A DNA stretch of 64,000 nt from Phytohabitans suffuscus (GCF_011764565.1 NZ_AP022871.1:3782320-3846319); one strand, 5' to 3'; counted from the first letter of the stretch, positions 7,653 to 17,444 are shown. Program-made: numbers and translations. The notes: a model not told the origin generated them from the sequence alone.

Positions 7653-8554
7653 GACTCCCGCCGCTCGTCGGGGATCGCGAGGAAGCGCACCGGCGCGGGC
7701 GGCAGGCTCATGGTCCGGGTCCAGGCCAGCAGGGCGACGAACGTGCCGCCCAGCACGACGAGCACGACCTGGCCGGTGGGGGTGCCGTACGGCTCCATGT
7801 ACTGGGGGTTGAGCAGCCCGTACGCCAAGGTCAGCAGCGTCATCCCGGTGAGGAAGCGGACCGCGAACCGCGGCTGCGTGCGCTTGGCCTCGACCTCACG
7901 CCGCGTGGCCACCTCGGCCGCGGCGGCGGTCGCGATCGAGGAGAGTACGTCGCCGAGCCGCTCGCCACGGTCGCTGAGGTGCAGGATCAGCGCGGCGACC
8001 ACCTGGTCGCACATCGGGTCGCCGAGGTGGCCGGCGAACGCGAGCAGTGCGTCCCGCGCGTGCCAGCCGGCCTGCAGGCGGGCGGCGAGCAGCGCGACCT
8101 CGTCGCCGATCTCCTCGGGCGCGGTGGAGACGGTCGCGATGATCGCCTGCTGCAGTCCCTGGCCGGTGCTGGAGACGTCGCGCAGCCGGCGGGTCCACTC
8201 GCCGACCGCCTCGATCCGGGCGATCGCCCGCCGCTCGGTCTGGCCGACGCCGAAGAGCCACGGCGCACCGGGCACGGCGATGCCGACCAGCAGGCCCACC
8301 ATCGGCAGGCCGGTCACCATCCAGGCGAGCGCGCCGGCCACGATCGCGGACACGAGCACGGTCCGGTGCCGGCGGCGCTGGGCGGCGGTGCGGCCGGTGC
8401 CGTTCCAGAGGTGGCTCAGTCGGCGGCTGATGGGGGACGGCGGCTTGACCGGCGAGCGGGTGCCCACAATGGACATCACGGCCAGCACGAGCCCGCCGAC
8501 ACACGCGGCGCCGGAGAGCAGCGCGATCAGCTCGATGTCGGCCGGCCCGGTCAC
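7649..8554 (-). CDS. TadB-type platform protein (T2SSF domain)
   Basis: A 301-residue polytopic protein with an N-terminal membrane helix, two helices near residues 70-105, a cytoplasmic T2SSF domain (VGEWTRRLRDVSSTGQGLQQAI, LADRLGD-like DRGERLGDVLSSIA) and two C-terminal helices. It starts with GTG overlapping the TadA stop (GTGA). It partners with TadC in the Tad secretion platform. Confidence 0.88.
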   Translation of the reverse strand: MTGPADIELIALLSGAACVGGLVLAVMSIVGTRSPVKPPSPISRRLSHLWNGTGRTAAQRRRHRTVLVSAIVAGALAWMVTGLPMVGLLVGIAVPGAPWLFGVGQTERRAIARIEAVGEWTRRLRDVSSTGQGLQQAIIATVSTAPEEIGDEVALLAARLQAGWHARDALLAFAGHLGDPMCDQVVAALILHLSDRGERLGDVLSSIATAAAAEVATRREVEAKRTQPRFAVRFLTGMTLLTLAYGLLNPQYMEPYGTPTGQVVLVVLGGTFVALLAWTRTMSLPPAPVRFLAIPDERRES

Positions 8555-10113
8555 GACCGCCTCCTCAGCTGGCTGTGCCGGGGGCGGCGCCAGGCACCCG
8601 TGCGGGCCTCGATGTAGCGGCTGAGCACGCGGGCGTCGTACCCCACGCGCATGAGCTGCTCGCGCACCCGCTCGGGCAGGTGCAGCGGCACCGCGCGGCC
8701 GTCGGCGCCCGGCCCGAAGATCGTGGTCGTCGAGATCCGCGCACCGTCGCCGACTCCGACGATCTCCTCGACGTGGGAGACGAAGCGGTGCTTGCGGCCG
8801 CCGATCGCGGTCTCGTCTTCAACGGTCACGTAGACGATCAGGTCGAGCGCGTTGCCGGCCATGCGGCGGGCCTGCTCGACGGTCATCTCCCGGCCGTGCG
8901 AGAGGGCCAGCTCGATGATGCGCTCGCTGACCCCGCCGGGGCTGCGCGCGTGGATCGTGCACATCGAGCCGCGGCTGGTGGTCATCGCCTGGAGCATCGG
9001 CACGATCTCGCGCGACCGCACCTCGCCGACGATGATGCGCAGCGCGCCCATCCGCAGCGACACCGGGATGAGGTCGGCGATCGTCACCTCACCGGCCGGC
9101 CGCCCGTCGACGCCGCGCTCGCCGTGCCCCTCGCGGGACTCGAAGCTCATGACCGCGCGGTGCCGCTCCCCGCGCCGGGCCGGCAGCAGCTCGCGGCTCT
9201 CCTCCAGCAGCACGTACGGCTCGTCGGGCGGGATCTCCGACATCAGCGCCCGGATCACCGTGGTCTTACCGGCGCCGGCCAGCCCGGCGACCATGATGTT
9301 GAGCCCGGCCCGCAGCGCGGCGCGCAGGAAGTCGCGGATCAGCGCGTCCATCATCTCGTCGAGGTCGGCCCGGCCGCCGGCGATGTCGTCGAGCGTGATG
9401 TCGAGCGTGTTGTGCTTGCGGATCACCGCGTACGGCCGGTGGCTGACCAGGTAGACCGCGGCGAGCCGGCTGCCGTCGGGAAGCTGCAGGTCGAGTGTGG
9501 GCTTGGAGGTCGAGAGTGAGCGCTCGGTCGCGCCGGCCCGGCGGGCGGCCGCCTGGAGGATCTCGACCAGCTCCTCGTCGCTGTCGGCGATCGGCGCGGT
9601 CCACTCCACGCCGCCGCCGTGCCGGGTGATCCGTACGTGGTCGCAGCCGAGGATGTGTACCTCTTCGATCGTGTTGTCGACCAGCAGCGTCTGGAGCCGC
9701 CCCAGCCCCACCAGCTCGGCGGTGACCTGGTCGAGCAGCATCCGCTCTTCGACCGCCTGCATGGGGGTACCGGCGCGGCGGACGGTGTCGGCGTACTCGG
9801 ACACGACGGCCACCGCCAGCCGCATCCGCTCGACGTCCTCCTCTTCGGGGGTGAAGGTGCGGCCGCGCTGCCACTGGGTGAGCCGCTCGGTGAGCTGGCG
9901 CCGCAGGTCGCGTACGACGGCGAAGTCGGCCTGCCGTCGCGGTGGCGGAGGTGGCGGCGGTGCCGGGGTGCCCGGCCCGGCCGGGAGGGCCACCATGCCG
10001 TTGGTGGCCTGGTGGCGCCCGACGTGCACCTGCGGTGGGCGGATCGGCGGCGTGGTCGAGGTCGCCTCCGGCTGCGCGGTGCGCGGGTCGTGGGTGACCG
10101 GCTCAAACCGCAT
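8551..10113 (-). CDS. TadA/CpaF-type secretion ATPase
   Basis: A 520-residue cytoplasmic hexameric ATPase that powers Flp pilus assembly. A Pro-rich N-terminus (APPPPPPPRR, residues 51-60) is followed by the CpaF helical region and the ATPase core with Walker A GLAGAGKT (277-284), the Asp-box region VLLEESREL, Walker B-like IIVGEV and the His-box MCTIHARSP. It overlaps the TadZ-like gene by 11 bp and TadB by 4 bp. Length is normal apart from the Pro-rich extension. Confidence 0.93.
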   Translation of the reverse strand: MRFEPVTHDPRTAQPEATSTTPPIRPPQVHVGRHQATNGMVALPAGPGTPAPPPPPPPRRQADFAVVRDLRRQLTERLTQWQRGRTFTPEEEDVERMRLAVAVVSEYADTVRRAGTPMQAVEERMLLDQVTAELVGLGRLQTLLVDNTIEEVHILGCDHVRITRHGGGVEWTAPIADSDEELVEILQAAARRAGATERSLSTSKPTLDLQLPDGSRLAAVYLVSHRPYAVIRKHNTLDITLDDIAGGRADLDEMMDALIRDFLRAALRAGLNIMVAGLAGAGKTTVIRALMSEIPPDEPYVLLEESRELLPARRGERHRAVMSFESREGHGERGVDGRPAGEVTIADLIPVSLRMGALRIIVGEVRSREIVPMLQAMTTSRGSMCTIHARSPGGVSERIIELALSHGREMTVEQARRMAGNALDLIVYVTVEDETAIGGRKHRFVSHVEEIVGVGDGARISTTTIFGPGADGRAVPLHLPERVREQLMRVGYDARVLSRYIEARTGAWRRPRHSQLRRRS

Positions 10114-10906
10114 CCGGCACCTCCGCGGGCAGGCTCCGCCAGCTCAGCCGGGCGCGGCGGCGGTCGAGGATCGCGTTGATCGGCACCTCCAGGGCGTTGG
10201 CCGCGCGCATGAGCGGGCGGTTGGCCCTGACCGTGCCGCCGAGCGTCAGCACCTCGGCCGTACGCGGGTCGTGTGGCATCCGGGCGATGACCGGCAGCTC
10301 CAGCGCCTTGCTGATCTCGCCCTGCGCGTGCCCCTCGCCGACCAGCAGCAGCCGGAGCGAGCCGGCCGCCACGCGATGCTCGCGGAAGTCGCGCTGCAGC
10401 GCCGCGATCGTGGCCCGCGCGCTGGAGAGGTCGGGCAGCCGCGCGCCGGTCACCACGAGCACGAGGGCGGCGGCGCGCAGGATCGGCCAGGCCGGGTTGG
10501 GAACGTGCAGCCGTCCACAGTCGACGATCACGTCGTACGCCGGCTCGCCCTTTTCCAGCCCGAGAAAGAAGTCGGCGAAGCGCTGCCACAGTGGACTGAC
10601 GCTGCCGGACTGCGCGGGGTCGACGATGCCGGGCAGCAGCAGCCGCTCGCGCCGGGGCGCGTCGAGGTCGATCAGCTGGGACCAGAAGTCGCGGTCGAGC
10701 TTGCCGTCGCGCAGCTCGGCCACGGCCAGCTCACCGAGGCCGCGCGGGCCGGGGACCGCGCCGCCCAGGTAGCCCGCCATGATCGAGCCGCCCGCCGGGT
10801 CGCACTCGGCGAGCACGAGCCGCCGGTGCCAGGTGAGCGCACAGGCCAGCGCCGTCGTCGTCACCCCGGGCGACCCCTTCGGCGAGACCAGCGCGACGAT
10901 CGCCAT
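10103..10906 (-). CDS. TadZ/CpaE-like ParA-family ATPase
   Basis: A 267-residue MinD/ParA-like protein. The N-terminus VALVSPKGSPGVTTTALA is a deviant Walker A in which the second, conserved Lys of GKGGxGKT is replaced by Val, as often seen in TadZ-type proteins. AECDPAGG is the switch-like Asp segment. It probably positions the Tad machine at the pole or tip. It lies 2 bp after the CpaB-like gene. Confidence 0.82.
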   Translation of the reverse strand: MAIVALVSPKGSPGVTTTALACALTWHRRLVLAECDPAGGSIMAGYLGGAVPGPRGLGELAVAELRDGKLDRDFWSQLIDLDAPRRERLLLPGIVDPAQSGSVSPLWQRFADFFLGLEKGEPAYDVIVDCGRLHVPNPAWPILRAAALVLVVTGARLPDLSSARATIAALQRDFREHRVAAGSLRLLLVGEGHAQGEISKALELPVIARMPHDPRTAEVLTLGGTVRANRPLMRAANALEVPINAILDRRRARLSWRSLPAEVPDAV

Positions 10907-10908
10907 GG

Positions 10909-11595
10909 TCAGGCAGCCCCGGTCAGGATGACGGCCAGCCGGTTTTGCGCGGCCAGCGTGACCACGGCCGGCGCGTCGCGGCCGGCGAGCGCCAGGTAGA
11001 CGACGACGGTGGTGCGGTCGGGGCCCTTTTCGTCCGGCTCGGTGGCGTCGACGACCGTCGCCTCGTATCGCGTGGTCTGCGACGTGCGCACGTCGCCGGT
11101 CGTCGAGGCGTTTTGCGGCGGCGTGCTGACCAGCAGCACCTTGTCGCCGGGGCGCAGCTCCTTGGCCGGCACCTGGTTGGGCTTGAGGCCGATCGCCACC
11201 TGCTGCTGGCCGGGGCCGAGCAGCGGCTTGTCGGTGAGCTGCTCCATCGTGATCAGCGTGTCGGGCACCAGCGTCACGGCGGCCCGCTTGCCGAGCACGT
11301 CGTTGATCTTGCTAGCCGGCACGGGCGAGAGCCCCACGCCGCCGGCCACCTGCACCGAGCGCAGGTCGTCGGCGGTCAGCGCGGTGCCCACCGAGACCGG
11401 TCGGGCCACGGCGAGGTAGGTGCCCGTCGCCCGCACCGAGGTGACCGCGAACGCCGCGCCCAGGCCGCCGAGAGCGATCAGCAGCACCGCGAGGCCGAGC
11501 AGGCCCGGACGCATGCGGCGCTGCCGTACGACGCGGGGCGGCTCGACCGGCGCGTCGACCGGCCCCGCCACCCTGTGGTTGGCCGCCACGGTCAT
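10909..11595 (-). CDS. CpaB/RcpC-like SAF-domain protein
   Basis: A 228-residue protein with one transmembrane helix (LLGLAVLLIALGGLGAAFAV, residues about 32-51) and a SAF domain (ARPVSVGTALTADDLRSVQV, then GKRAAVTLVPDTLITMEQL), as in the CpaB/RcpC/FlgA group. Its extracytoplasmic part would sit in the cell envelope. The ATG lies inside an ORF open well upstream and is set by the ATGA overlap with the upstream gene and by the basic residues before the helix. Confidence 0.85.
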   Translation of the reverse strand: MTVAANHRVAGPVDAPVEPPRVVRQRRMRPGLLGLAVLLIALGGLGAAFAVTSVRATGTYLAVARPVSVGTALTADDLRSVQVAGGVGLSPVPASKINDVLGKRAAVTLVPDTLITMEQLTDKPLLGPGQQQVAIGLKPNQVPAKELRPGDKVLLVSTPPQNASTTGDVRTSQTTRYEATVVDATEPDEKGPDRTTVVVYLALAGRDAPAVVTLAAQNRLAVILTGAA

Positions 11596-12489
11596 TCGGT
11601 CACCACCTGGAGCTCGTTGATGCGCACGCCGACGGTCGCCTCCCGGGTCTCCGGCCCGATCGTGCCGGTGACGCCGCTGCTGCTGGTCCACTGCACCGTC
11701 CACGTGGTGGTCGCGGTGATGGTGAACTTCTGGTCCGGCTGCTGCCGGCTGGACCTGGTGAAGACGTGCCCGCAGTCCGGTGAGGGCCCGGTCGCACCCG
11801 CCGGGTACGGCGTGCCGCCACTCGGACAGCTGACCGGCGGGCTGCCGTCGCCCAGGTCGAAGGTCAGGTTGGTGACGCTCGCAGTGATGTCCACGCGCAG
11901 CCCTCGGTCCACCTCGTCGTTGGAGATCGGCCCCCAAGTCTCGGGAGCCTTCTCCACCCAGAGCCACACCGGGAGTCCGACAAGTCCGGCCCCGTCGGGA
12001 TCGGGCCTGATCTGCAGGTCGGGCGCGCGCAGCGTGATCTCGGCGAGGGCGCGCCGGGCCAGCGTCTCGGGGTCGGGCGGCGGCTCGGACCCGGCCGGCG
12101 GGTCGTCGAACCACACGGGCGGCTGCACCCCGGCGAGGCAGGTCGGCGTGTACCAGGCGCCGTCCGGGCCGCCACCGGACTCTGGCGGAAGCTGCGGCTC
12201 GGTGAGCTTGTAGTAGCACTCGTCGGTCTGGTTGAACCAGCCGAAGACCGGGTCGTAGCAGGCGATCGGCTCACCGCTACGGGTGCAGGTGCGCTCGCCG
12301 CCACCGTCGCCGCCGCCGTTGTCACCCCGCCGTTGTTGCCCCACCGGGATCGCCGGGGTCGGTGTCGATGATGTGGCAGCTGTCGGAGCCGGGCGGGCAC
12401 TCGCCGATCGGCGGGGCGGCGACCGCCGCCGACGGGACGGTGAAGACCACGAAGGCGGCCGCGATGGCGAGCAGGCGGCGGGTCAGCAC
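11592..12489 (-). CDS. Secreted PKD-like protein of the Tad locus, frameshifted
   Basis: The signal peptide and the body are in different frames. GTG 12489 (overlapping the upstream stop) starts LTRRLLAIAAAFVVFTVPSA and a short Cys-containing segment, but that frame stops at 12322. The body, in another frame from about 12344, has a PKD-like segment (FDLGDGSPPVSCPSGG, then CGHVFTRSS). Adding one base to each CCCC run at 12325-12328 and 12339-12342 joins the parts through a plausible Gly/Asn/Asp linker and gives about 299 residues. Tad loci of related actinomycetes carry a secreted protein here. A true pseudogene is the alternative. Confidence 0.75.
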
Positions 12490-13028
12490 GGCTGGTCCTG
12501 GTGGATCGCGCCGTCGCTGATCAGCCACCGGCCGTCGGGATAGAGGGTCGCCGTGGCGGTCGCCACGTATCGGCCGCCAACGGCGCCGGGCACGGGCTCT
12601 TTGCTCTTCGCGTAGACCATCTTGTATCCCGAGGAGTCGATGCAGTCCTGAATGGACACTGTCGGCGGGTCGGCGGACAGGTCGAGAGCGCTCACTCGCG
12701 GGTCGGAAACCATCTTTCCGGTGCGCATGGCGCCGTGCGTCGCGAGGTCGCGCACGGTGTCTCTGACCCGGGTGAGCAGCGGATCAGCCAGGTATCTCGT
12801 CAGGGCCGGATGGGTGGGATCCGGATCCGCCGACGCTTCGCGGGACGCCGCGAGGTAGCCGTTGTAGGCGGTCAGCGCGGCCTTCGACGCTGCTTCCGCG
12901 TCCGGGGCGGCGGAGGCGGCCACGCTCGGTGCGGCGACGGGAGGCGTGGCCTCGCCGGATGACGAACAAGCGCCGACGAGCAGCGCTACAAGGACCGCAG
13001 AGGCTCGGCCCAGGTGCTTTGCGGGCAA
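12483..13028 (-). CDS. Lipoprotein at the head of the Tad operon
   Basis: Start TTG 13028 is preceded by GAGGAAA at good spacing and gives a 181-residue lipoprotein: signal VLVALLVGAC with a lipobox Cys, a Ser/Ala/Pro-rich linker, then a globular domain with LTAYNGYLAASREA, LATHGAMRTGKM and LYPDGRWLISDGA. The longer ORF upstream to 13334 lacks any signal and is not used. It is the first gene of the pilus operon and overlaps the PKD gene by 7 bp. Role unknown, probably envelope-associated. Confidence 0.78.
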   Translation of the reverse strand: MPAKHLGRASAVLVALLVGACSSSGEATPPVAAPSVAASAAPDAEAASKAALTAYNGYLAASREASADPDPTHPALTRYLADPLLTRVRDTVRDLATHGAMRTGKMVSDPRVSALDLSADPPTVSIQDCIDSSGYKMVYAKSKEPVPGAVGGRYVATATATLYPDGRWLISDGAIHQDQPC

Positions 13029-13405
13029 CGGTGTTTCCTCTCCCCCTGGCTCGCGATCGGCGCCTCCGAACCGCTCGCGTGCCTTGTATCTCCCGTGCTG
13101 TCTTGCCCCCCAGGCGATGTTGTGCGTTTGCGAACCGTCGCCGCGCGGTCGGCGGACGGCTGGTGCTCTCACCCAGATGGGCAGCATAGGCTGACTGCCG
13201 CGAATGCAACAGAGGTAATCCAAATGATCACGCGGAGTGATGATCGTCAGCGGTCGGATGCTGGGAAGGGTGCGATGGAGATCGATTGGCGAAACCCCGG
13301 TATCGGCACCTATGTCCGCGCTCATCCCGGACACTCGGCGTCGTTTGGGGACCGGTGTGCCAATGTGGTTTTCCGAGTTCGCGAGTTCACCCTCAGTGGC
13401 CTCCG
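13029..13405. promoter_or_regulatory. Divergent control region, Tad operon / prepilin peptidase
   Basis: This 377-bp gap separates the minus-strand Tad operon from the plus-strand peptidase and should hold both promoters. ATCAC(N5)GTGAT at 13227-13241 is a short inverted repeat. The stretch 13190-13260 is AT-richer than its surroundings. No convincing gene was found in it. Confidence 0.5.
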
Positions 13406-14122
13406 GTGATCTGGATCGGGGTGGCCGGTGCCGTTGGCCTGCTGTTCGGTCCGTTACTGCGCGCGCAGGTGTTTACACACAGCGTTCCGGTGGGCGAGTC
13501 GTGGCGGCACGCGTGCCCGCACTGCGCGGCGCGGCTGAACCGTGCTTTCCTCCCGCCCACCGGCCGCTGCCCGCGGTGTCGCCAGCGCATCGGGCCACCG
13601 CCGGGCGTGGTCGAGGTGGTGGCTGCCGTCGCGCTGGCCGCCGTCGCCTGGCGGGTGCGCGAGCCGCTGCCGCTGCTCGCCGTCGCGTGGGTAGTGCTGC
13701 TCGGCGTGGTACTGGCCCATGTGGACGGTGTCGTGCACAGACTCCCCGACCGGCTCACGTTTTCGGCCGCCGGCGGCGCGCTGGTCCTGTTTGGACTGTC
13801 CTCGGTGGTCGACGGCGGGTGGCACCGGCTGGTCTCGGCCGTGGCGTGCGCGCTGGGAGTTGCGGCCTTCTATCTCGTGCTGGTGCTCATCTCACCCAAC
13901 GGGATGGGGTTAGGTGACGCCAAGGCCGCGCTTTCCGTCGGTCTGGTGACCGGCTGGTTCGGCTGGGGGGTCACGGTGGCCGCGGCGGTGGCGGGCTTCC
14001 TGCTGGCCGGCCTGTACGCCACCGGGCTGCTCCTGCTCCGCCGGGTCGGCCGCAAGGACCACCTCGCCCACGGGCCTTTCCTCCTGCTCGGCGCCCTGAT
14101 CGCGATCGCCGGCCTGGCGTAG
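13406..14122 (+). CDS. Type IV prepilin peptidase (A24, TadV-like)
   Basis: A 238-residue membrane protease that cleaves and methylates pilins. Two CxxC pairs (CPHC 37-40, CPRC 55-58) form the zinc-binding cytoplasmic loop of the long-form GspO/PilD type. The catalytic Asp pair is D107 in HVDGVVHRLPD and the Asp of GLGDAK (residues 168-173). Seven or so hydrophobic segments are present. GTG 13406 is chosen because it leads straight into the first helix; the ORF is open upstream without family features. It is transcribed divergently from the Tad operon it serves. Confidence 0.88.
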   Translation: MIWIGVAGAVGLLFGPLLRAQVFTHSVPVGESWRHACPHCAARLNRAFLPPTGRCPRCRQRIGPPPGVVEVVAAVALAAVAWRVREPLPLLAVAWVVLLGVVLAHVDGVVHRLPDRLTFSAAGGALVLFGLSSVVDGGWHRLVSAVACALGVAAFYLVLVLISPNGMGLGDAKAALSVGLVTGWFGWGVTVAAAVAGFLLAGLYATGLLLLRRVGRKDHLAHGPFLLLGALIAIAGLA

Positions 14123-14170
14123 TTCGGCGCGTGCCGGCCACCCGAACCCCGCGTACGTTAACGTCGGATC

Positions 14171-15683
14171 ATGGATCCGCGGGCCCGGCGTCTGTTCGAC
14201 GGCACCGCGATCGCGCCCGGCGATCTCGCGGCGAGTCCGTTCCGGGTCGATCGCGACCGCATCGTCAGCTCGCCGTTCTTCAGCCGGCTCGGCGGCGTCA
14301 CCCAGGTGATCAGCCCAGGGGCTCCGGGCTGCTGGTGCACAACCGGCTCACCCACAGTCTCAAGGTCGCCCAGGTGGCGCGCGCGATCGCCGAGCGGCTG
14401 TCGGCCGACGAGCGGTACAGCGGGCTCCTCGACGAGCTCGGCGGGTGCGACCCCGACGTGGTGGAGGCGGCCGCACTCGCCCACGACCTCGGGCACCCGC
14501 CGTTCGGCCACCTCGGCGAGCAGGTGCTCGACCGGCTGGCCCGCCAGCGGCTCGGGCTGCCCGACGGCTTCGAGGGCAACGCGCAGTCGTACCGGATCGT
14601 CACCAGCACCGAGATCCGCCGTGCCACCACGATCGGCCTCGACCTGACCGCGGCGGTGCGGGCGGCGATGCTGAAGTACCCGTGGACCCGCCACTCGTAC
14701 CCGAACCCGCACCCCCGCCACCTCGACCCGCCGCCGCGCGGAGCGAGCCCACCGCCGGGCGACCCGGACAGCGGCTCGGCCAAGTTCGGCGCGTACACCA
14801 CCGAAGTGGCCGACCTGCGGCAGGCGCGTGAGCCGTTCGCCGGGCGGATCGCCGACTGGCAGCAGACCGTCGAGGCGTCCGTGATGGACACGGCCGACGA
14901 CATCGCCTACGCCATCCACGACGTGGAGGACTTCCACCGTGTCGGCGTACTCCAGCAGGGTTCGGTGGCGACCGAGCTGATCGCGTGGCAGAACGAGGCC
15001 GCCGAGCTGAAGAAGCTGCCGGACGGCGAGCTGGACGCCGGCCCGCGCCGCCCCGGCCGGTCGCTGGAGCGGCTGCGCCGGCACCTGCACCGCAAGGACA
15101 GCTGGATCAGCGACGAGGAGGGGTTCACGGCCGCGGTGGAGCAGGTGCGGCACGAGCTGGTCGACGGGCTGCTGGCCGCGCCGTTCGACGGCTCGGTCGA
15201 GGCCGAGCAGTACGTGGCCCGCTTCTCCGCCCGGTGGACCCGCCGGCTGATCGATGCGATCACGGTGGTGCCCGACCCGCCCGTGCGCTCCGGGCACGTG
15301 ATGCTCGCCCCCGCACAGTGGCACGAGGTGCAGGTGCTGAAGTTCGTCCACCAGGGCTTCGTCCTCGCCCGGCCGGATCTGGCGCTGCACCAGCGCGGCC
15401 AGGCCAGCCTGCTCACCACGCTCGTCGAGGCGCTGCACGCGTGGCTGCTCGACCCGGACGAGCAGGCCCGCCTGCCACGACGGCTGCACGATCTCGTCGA
15501 CCTCGCCGACGCCGAGCTGGAGGCCCTGGACACGAGCGGACCCGGTCCGGAACGCGCGGTACAGGCCCGGGCCGCGCGGTGATCGACTTCGTGGCCGCGC
15601 TGACCGACCAGCAGGCCGTCGCCCTGCTCGACGCGCTCTCCGGCCGCTCCCGCCAGCTGTGGACGGACGCCTTCGTCCTCTAG
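14171..15683 (+). CDS. dgt: dGTPase-like deoxynucleotide triphosphohydrolase, two frameshifts
   Basis: An HD-domain dNTP triphosphohydrolase. The N-terminus MDPRARRLFDG ... FSRLGGVTQVISPG is in one frame, the HD core (LVHNRLTHSLKVAQVARAIAERL, AALAHDLGHPPFGH, DTADDIAYAIHDVEDF) in a second, and the family-typical C-terminus AVIDFVAALTDQQAVALLDAL in a third. Each switch is explained by one missing base, in the GGGG run at 14318-14321 and in the GGG at 15569-15571. Corrected length is about 504 residues. A perfect palindrome ACGTTAACGT (14155-14164) ends 6 bp before the ATG. It could instead be a true pseudogene. Confidence 0.85.
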
Positions 15684-15693
15684 ACAGAGCCTT

Positions 15694-15753
15694 TGAGCTA
15701 CCGCGATGTCCGCGGTGGTCCGGACCGCTGCTCCCGCGGCCTCACCCTCCGCG
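15694..15753 (+). repeat. Intergenic 60-bp repeat, copy 2
   Basis: This copy matches copy 1 at 53 of 60 positions or better and is in the same orientation. It lies 10 bp after the dGTPase stop, again directly behind a plus-strand gene. The central GGTCCGGACC palindrome is intact. Confidence 0.8.
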
Positions 15754-15869
15754 GGGCGCAGCTCCTCGCGGACCAGGGGCCTTCGGGGCTCGGTGTCAAC
15801 GGGGATGAGTGAAGATATCCCGGCGTTCCGTCACCCTTCGGGGTCTTCACGACACATGGCGCAGCGCAT

Positions 15870-15888
15870 ACCGTCTATATAAGACGGT
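15870..15888 (+). promoter_or_regulatory. Putative promoter with inverted repeat before XRE gene
   Basis: ACCGTC (15870-15875) and GACGGT (15883-15888) flank TATATAA, which could be a -10 element. The repeat sits 15 bp before the ATG of the XRE regulator, so autorepression is plausible. Confidence 0.45.
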
Positions 15889-15902
15889 CCCCGGGAGCTG
15901 TT

Positions 15903-17099
15903 ATGCGATCGACGCTCGGCGCTCAACTGTCCGCCCTGCGCCGACGCCGGGCGATGTCCCAACGCGACCTGGCCGAGCGGGCCGGCGTCTCCGTCGACCT
16001 TGTCCGCAAGCTTGAGCAGGGGCAGCGCCACGCCACCCGGATCGCCAGCCTCACCGCGCTCGCCAACGCGCTCGACGTCAGCCCGGCCGACCTGCTGGGC
16101 AAGCCGCGCGGGCTGCCGGCCGGCCGGGTCAGCGGTGAGGTCGGCGCGATCCGGCGGGCGGTGCTGGGCGTGCGGCGGCCGCACGTCGAGCCGCCCCCGC
16201 TGGTCGACCTGCGCGGCGATGGCCGGGAGGCGTGGCGCCTGTACTGGGCGGGCCGCTACGCCGAGCTGGCCCGTGACCTGCCCGAGCTGATCGCCGGGGC
16301 GCGGGTGGCCGTCGAGGGGGCCTCGTCCCGCGACCGGGCGGCGGCGTCCGCGACGCTGGCCGAGCTGCTCCAGCTCACCGCCTCGCTGCTCGCCCACCTC
16401 GCGCACGAAGACCTTGCCCACCTCGCGCTCGCCGAGGCGGTGCGCGCCGCCGAGTCCGCCGACGACGAGCTGCTCCTGGCCGGCCAGCAGGCCACCCGCT
16501 CGTGGGTGCTGTCCCGCCAGGGCCTGTGGTCGGAGGCCGAGCACGTCGCGGTGACCGCCGCCGAGCAGGTCGAGCCCGCACTGTCGCGGGCCTCCGTCGA
16601 CCAGGTCGCGGTCTGGGGCGAGCTTCTGCGGTACGGCACGACGGCCATCGCCCGCTCCGGTCGACAGTCCGAGGCGCAGGAGATGCTCGGGCTGGTCCGC
16701 GCGGCCGCCGCCCGGATGGCCGGCGACCGGCGCAGCACGTACGTCGGGATGGCCTTCGGCCCCACGGTCGCCGCGATGAAGGCGGTCGACGTGGCGATCG
16801 CCGCCGACCGCCCCCGGCAGGCGATCAAGCTCGCCGAGCGGGTCGAGCATCCGGAGGCGGCACCCACCGCGATGCACGCCCGCTACCTGCTCAACGTGGC
16901 GTGGGCGCAGATGACCGACTGGCGTTCGCAGGACGCGGTCGACACGCTGCGTACCGTCGAGGCGCTCGCGGCGGAGATGCTGCCGCACCAGACGATCGTG
17001 CACACGATCATCGCCGAGCTGCTGCCGCGCCGGCGCAAGCAGCGCCTCCCCGGCCTCGTCGGCCTCGCCGAGCGGATCGGCGTCGCCGCGGCGGGGTAG
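15903..17099 (+). CDS. XRE-family regulator with TPR-like C-terminal region
   Basis: A 398-residue protein with an N-terminal HTH_3 domain (residues about 6-60: LSALRRRRAMSQRDLAERAG, SVDLVRKLEQGQRHATRI) and a long all-helical Ala-rich C-terminus with TPR-like helical repeats. This layout is very common among actinomycete regulators of small downstream proteins. An inverted repeat overlaps its probable -10 region. The following 75-residue CxxC protein is the usual neighbour. Target and ligand are unknown. Confidence 0.87.
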   Translation: MRSTLGAQLSALRRRRAMSQRDLAERAGVSVDLVRKLEQGQRHATRIASLTALANALDVSPADLLGKPRGLPAGRVSGEVGAIRRAVLGVRRPHVEPPPLVDLRGDGREAWRLYWAGRYAELARDLPELIAGARVAVEGASSRDRAAASATLAELLQLTASLLAHLAHEDLAHLALAEAVRAAESADDELLLAGQQATRSWVLSRQGLWSEAEHVAVTAAEQVEPALSRASVDQVAVWGELLRYGTTAIARSGRQSEAQEMLGLVRAAAARMAGDRRSTYVGMAFGPTVAAMKAVDVAIAADRPRQAIKLAERVEHPEAAPTAMHARYLLNVAWAQMTDWRSQDAVDTLRTVEALAAEMLPHQTIVHTIIAELLPRRRKQRLPGLVGLAERIGVAAAG

Positions 17100-17216
17100 G
17101 ACGCGACGTCCCCCTGCCGGCACCTCGACGGCGACGGGGTCGCCCAACGCGCCACACCGGTCCGGCGGAGCGCCGCTCTAGGTTCGCTCACATCGATCTG
17201 ACGATGGGGTGAGGGC

Positions 17217-17444
17217 ATGGCCGACGGCGCACATACGCCGACCCGGCCGTCCTGGACGTGCTCGACCTGCGGCGCTGACTGGCCGTGTGGCGAGGCCCGG
17301 GACCAGCTCTGTCAGGAGTACGGCGAGCAGCGCGTCAACCTCGCCGTATACATGGCCACGCAGCTCGGACACGCCGCCGGCGAGCTGTCCGGCACGTCGA
17401 CCAACGAGCTGTACCTGCGTTTTATCGCCTGGACCCGTCCGTAG
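17217..17444 (+). CDS. Small conserved actinobacterial protein with CxxC
   Basis: A 75-residue protein MADGAHTPTRPSWTCSTCG, then ADWPCGEARDQL and a short helical tail ending LRFIAWTRP. CSTC plus the later Cys of WPC could bind metal. Such proteins frequently follow XRE regulators in actinomycetes and some are labelled flavin-reductase-like, without functional proof. GGGGTGAGGG precedes the ATG. Confidence 0.72.
   Translation: MADGAHTPTRPSWTCSTCGADWPCGEARDQLCQEYGEQRVNLAVYMATQLGHAAGELSGTSTNELYLRFIAWTRP

Noticed and set aside
11592..12489. Programmed ribosomal frameshift in the PKD gene
   Set aside because: Two separate corrections are needed and other genes show the same G/C-run deficit, so a sequence-level cause is simpler.
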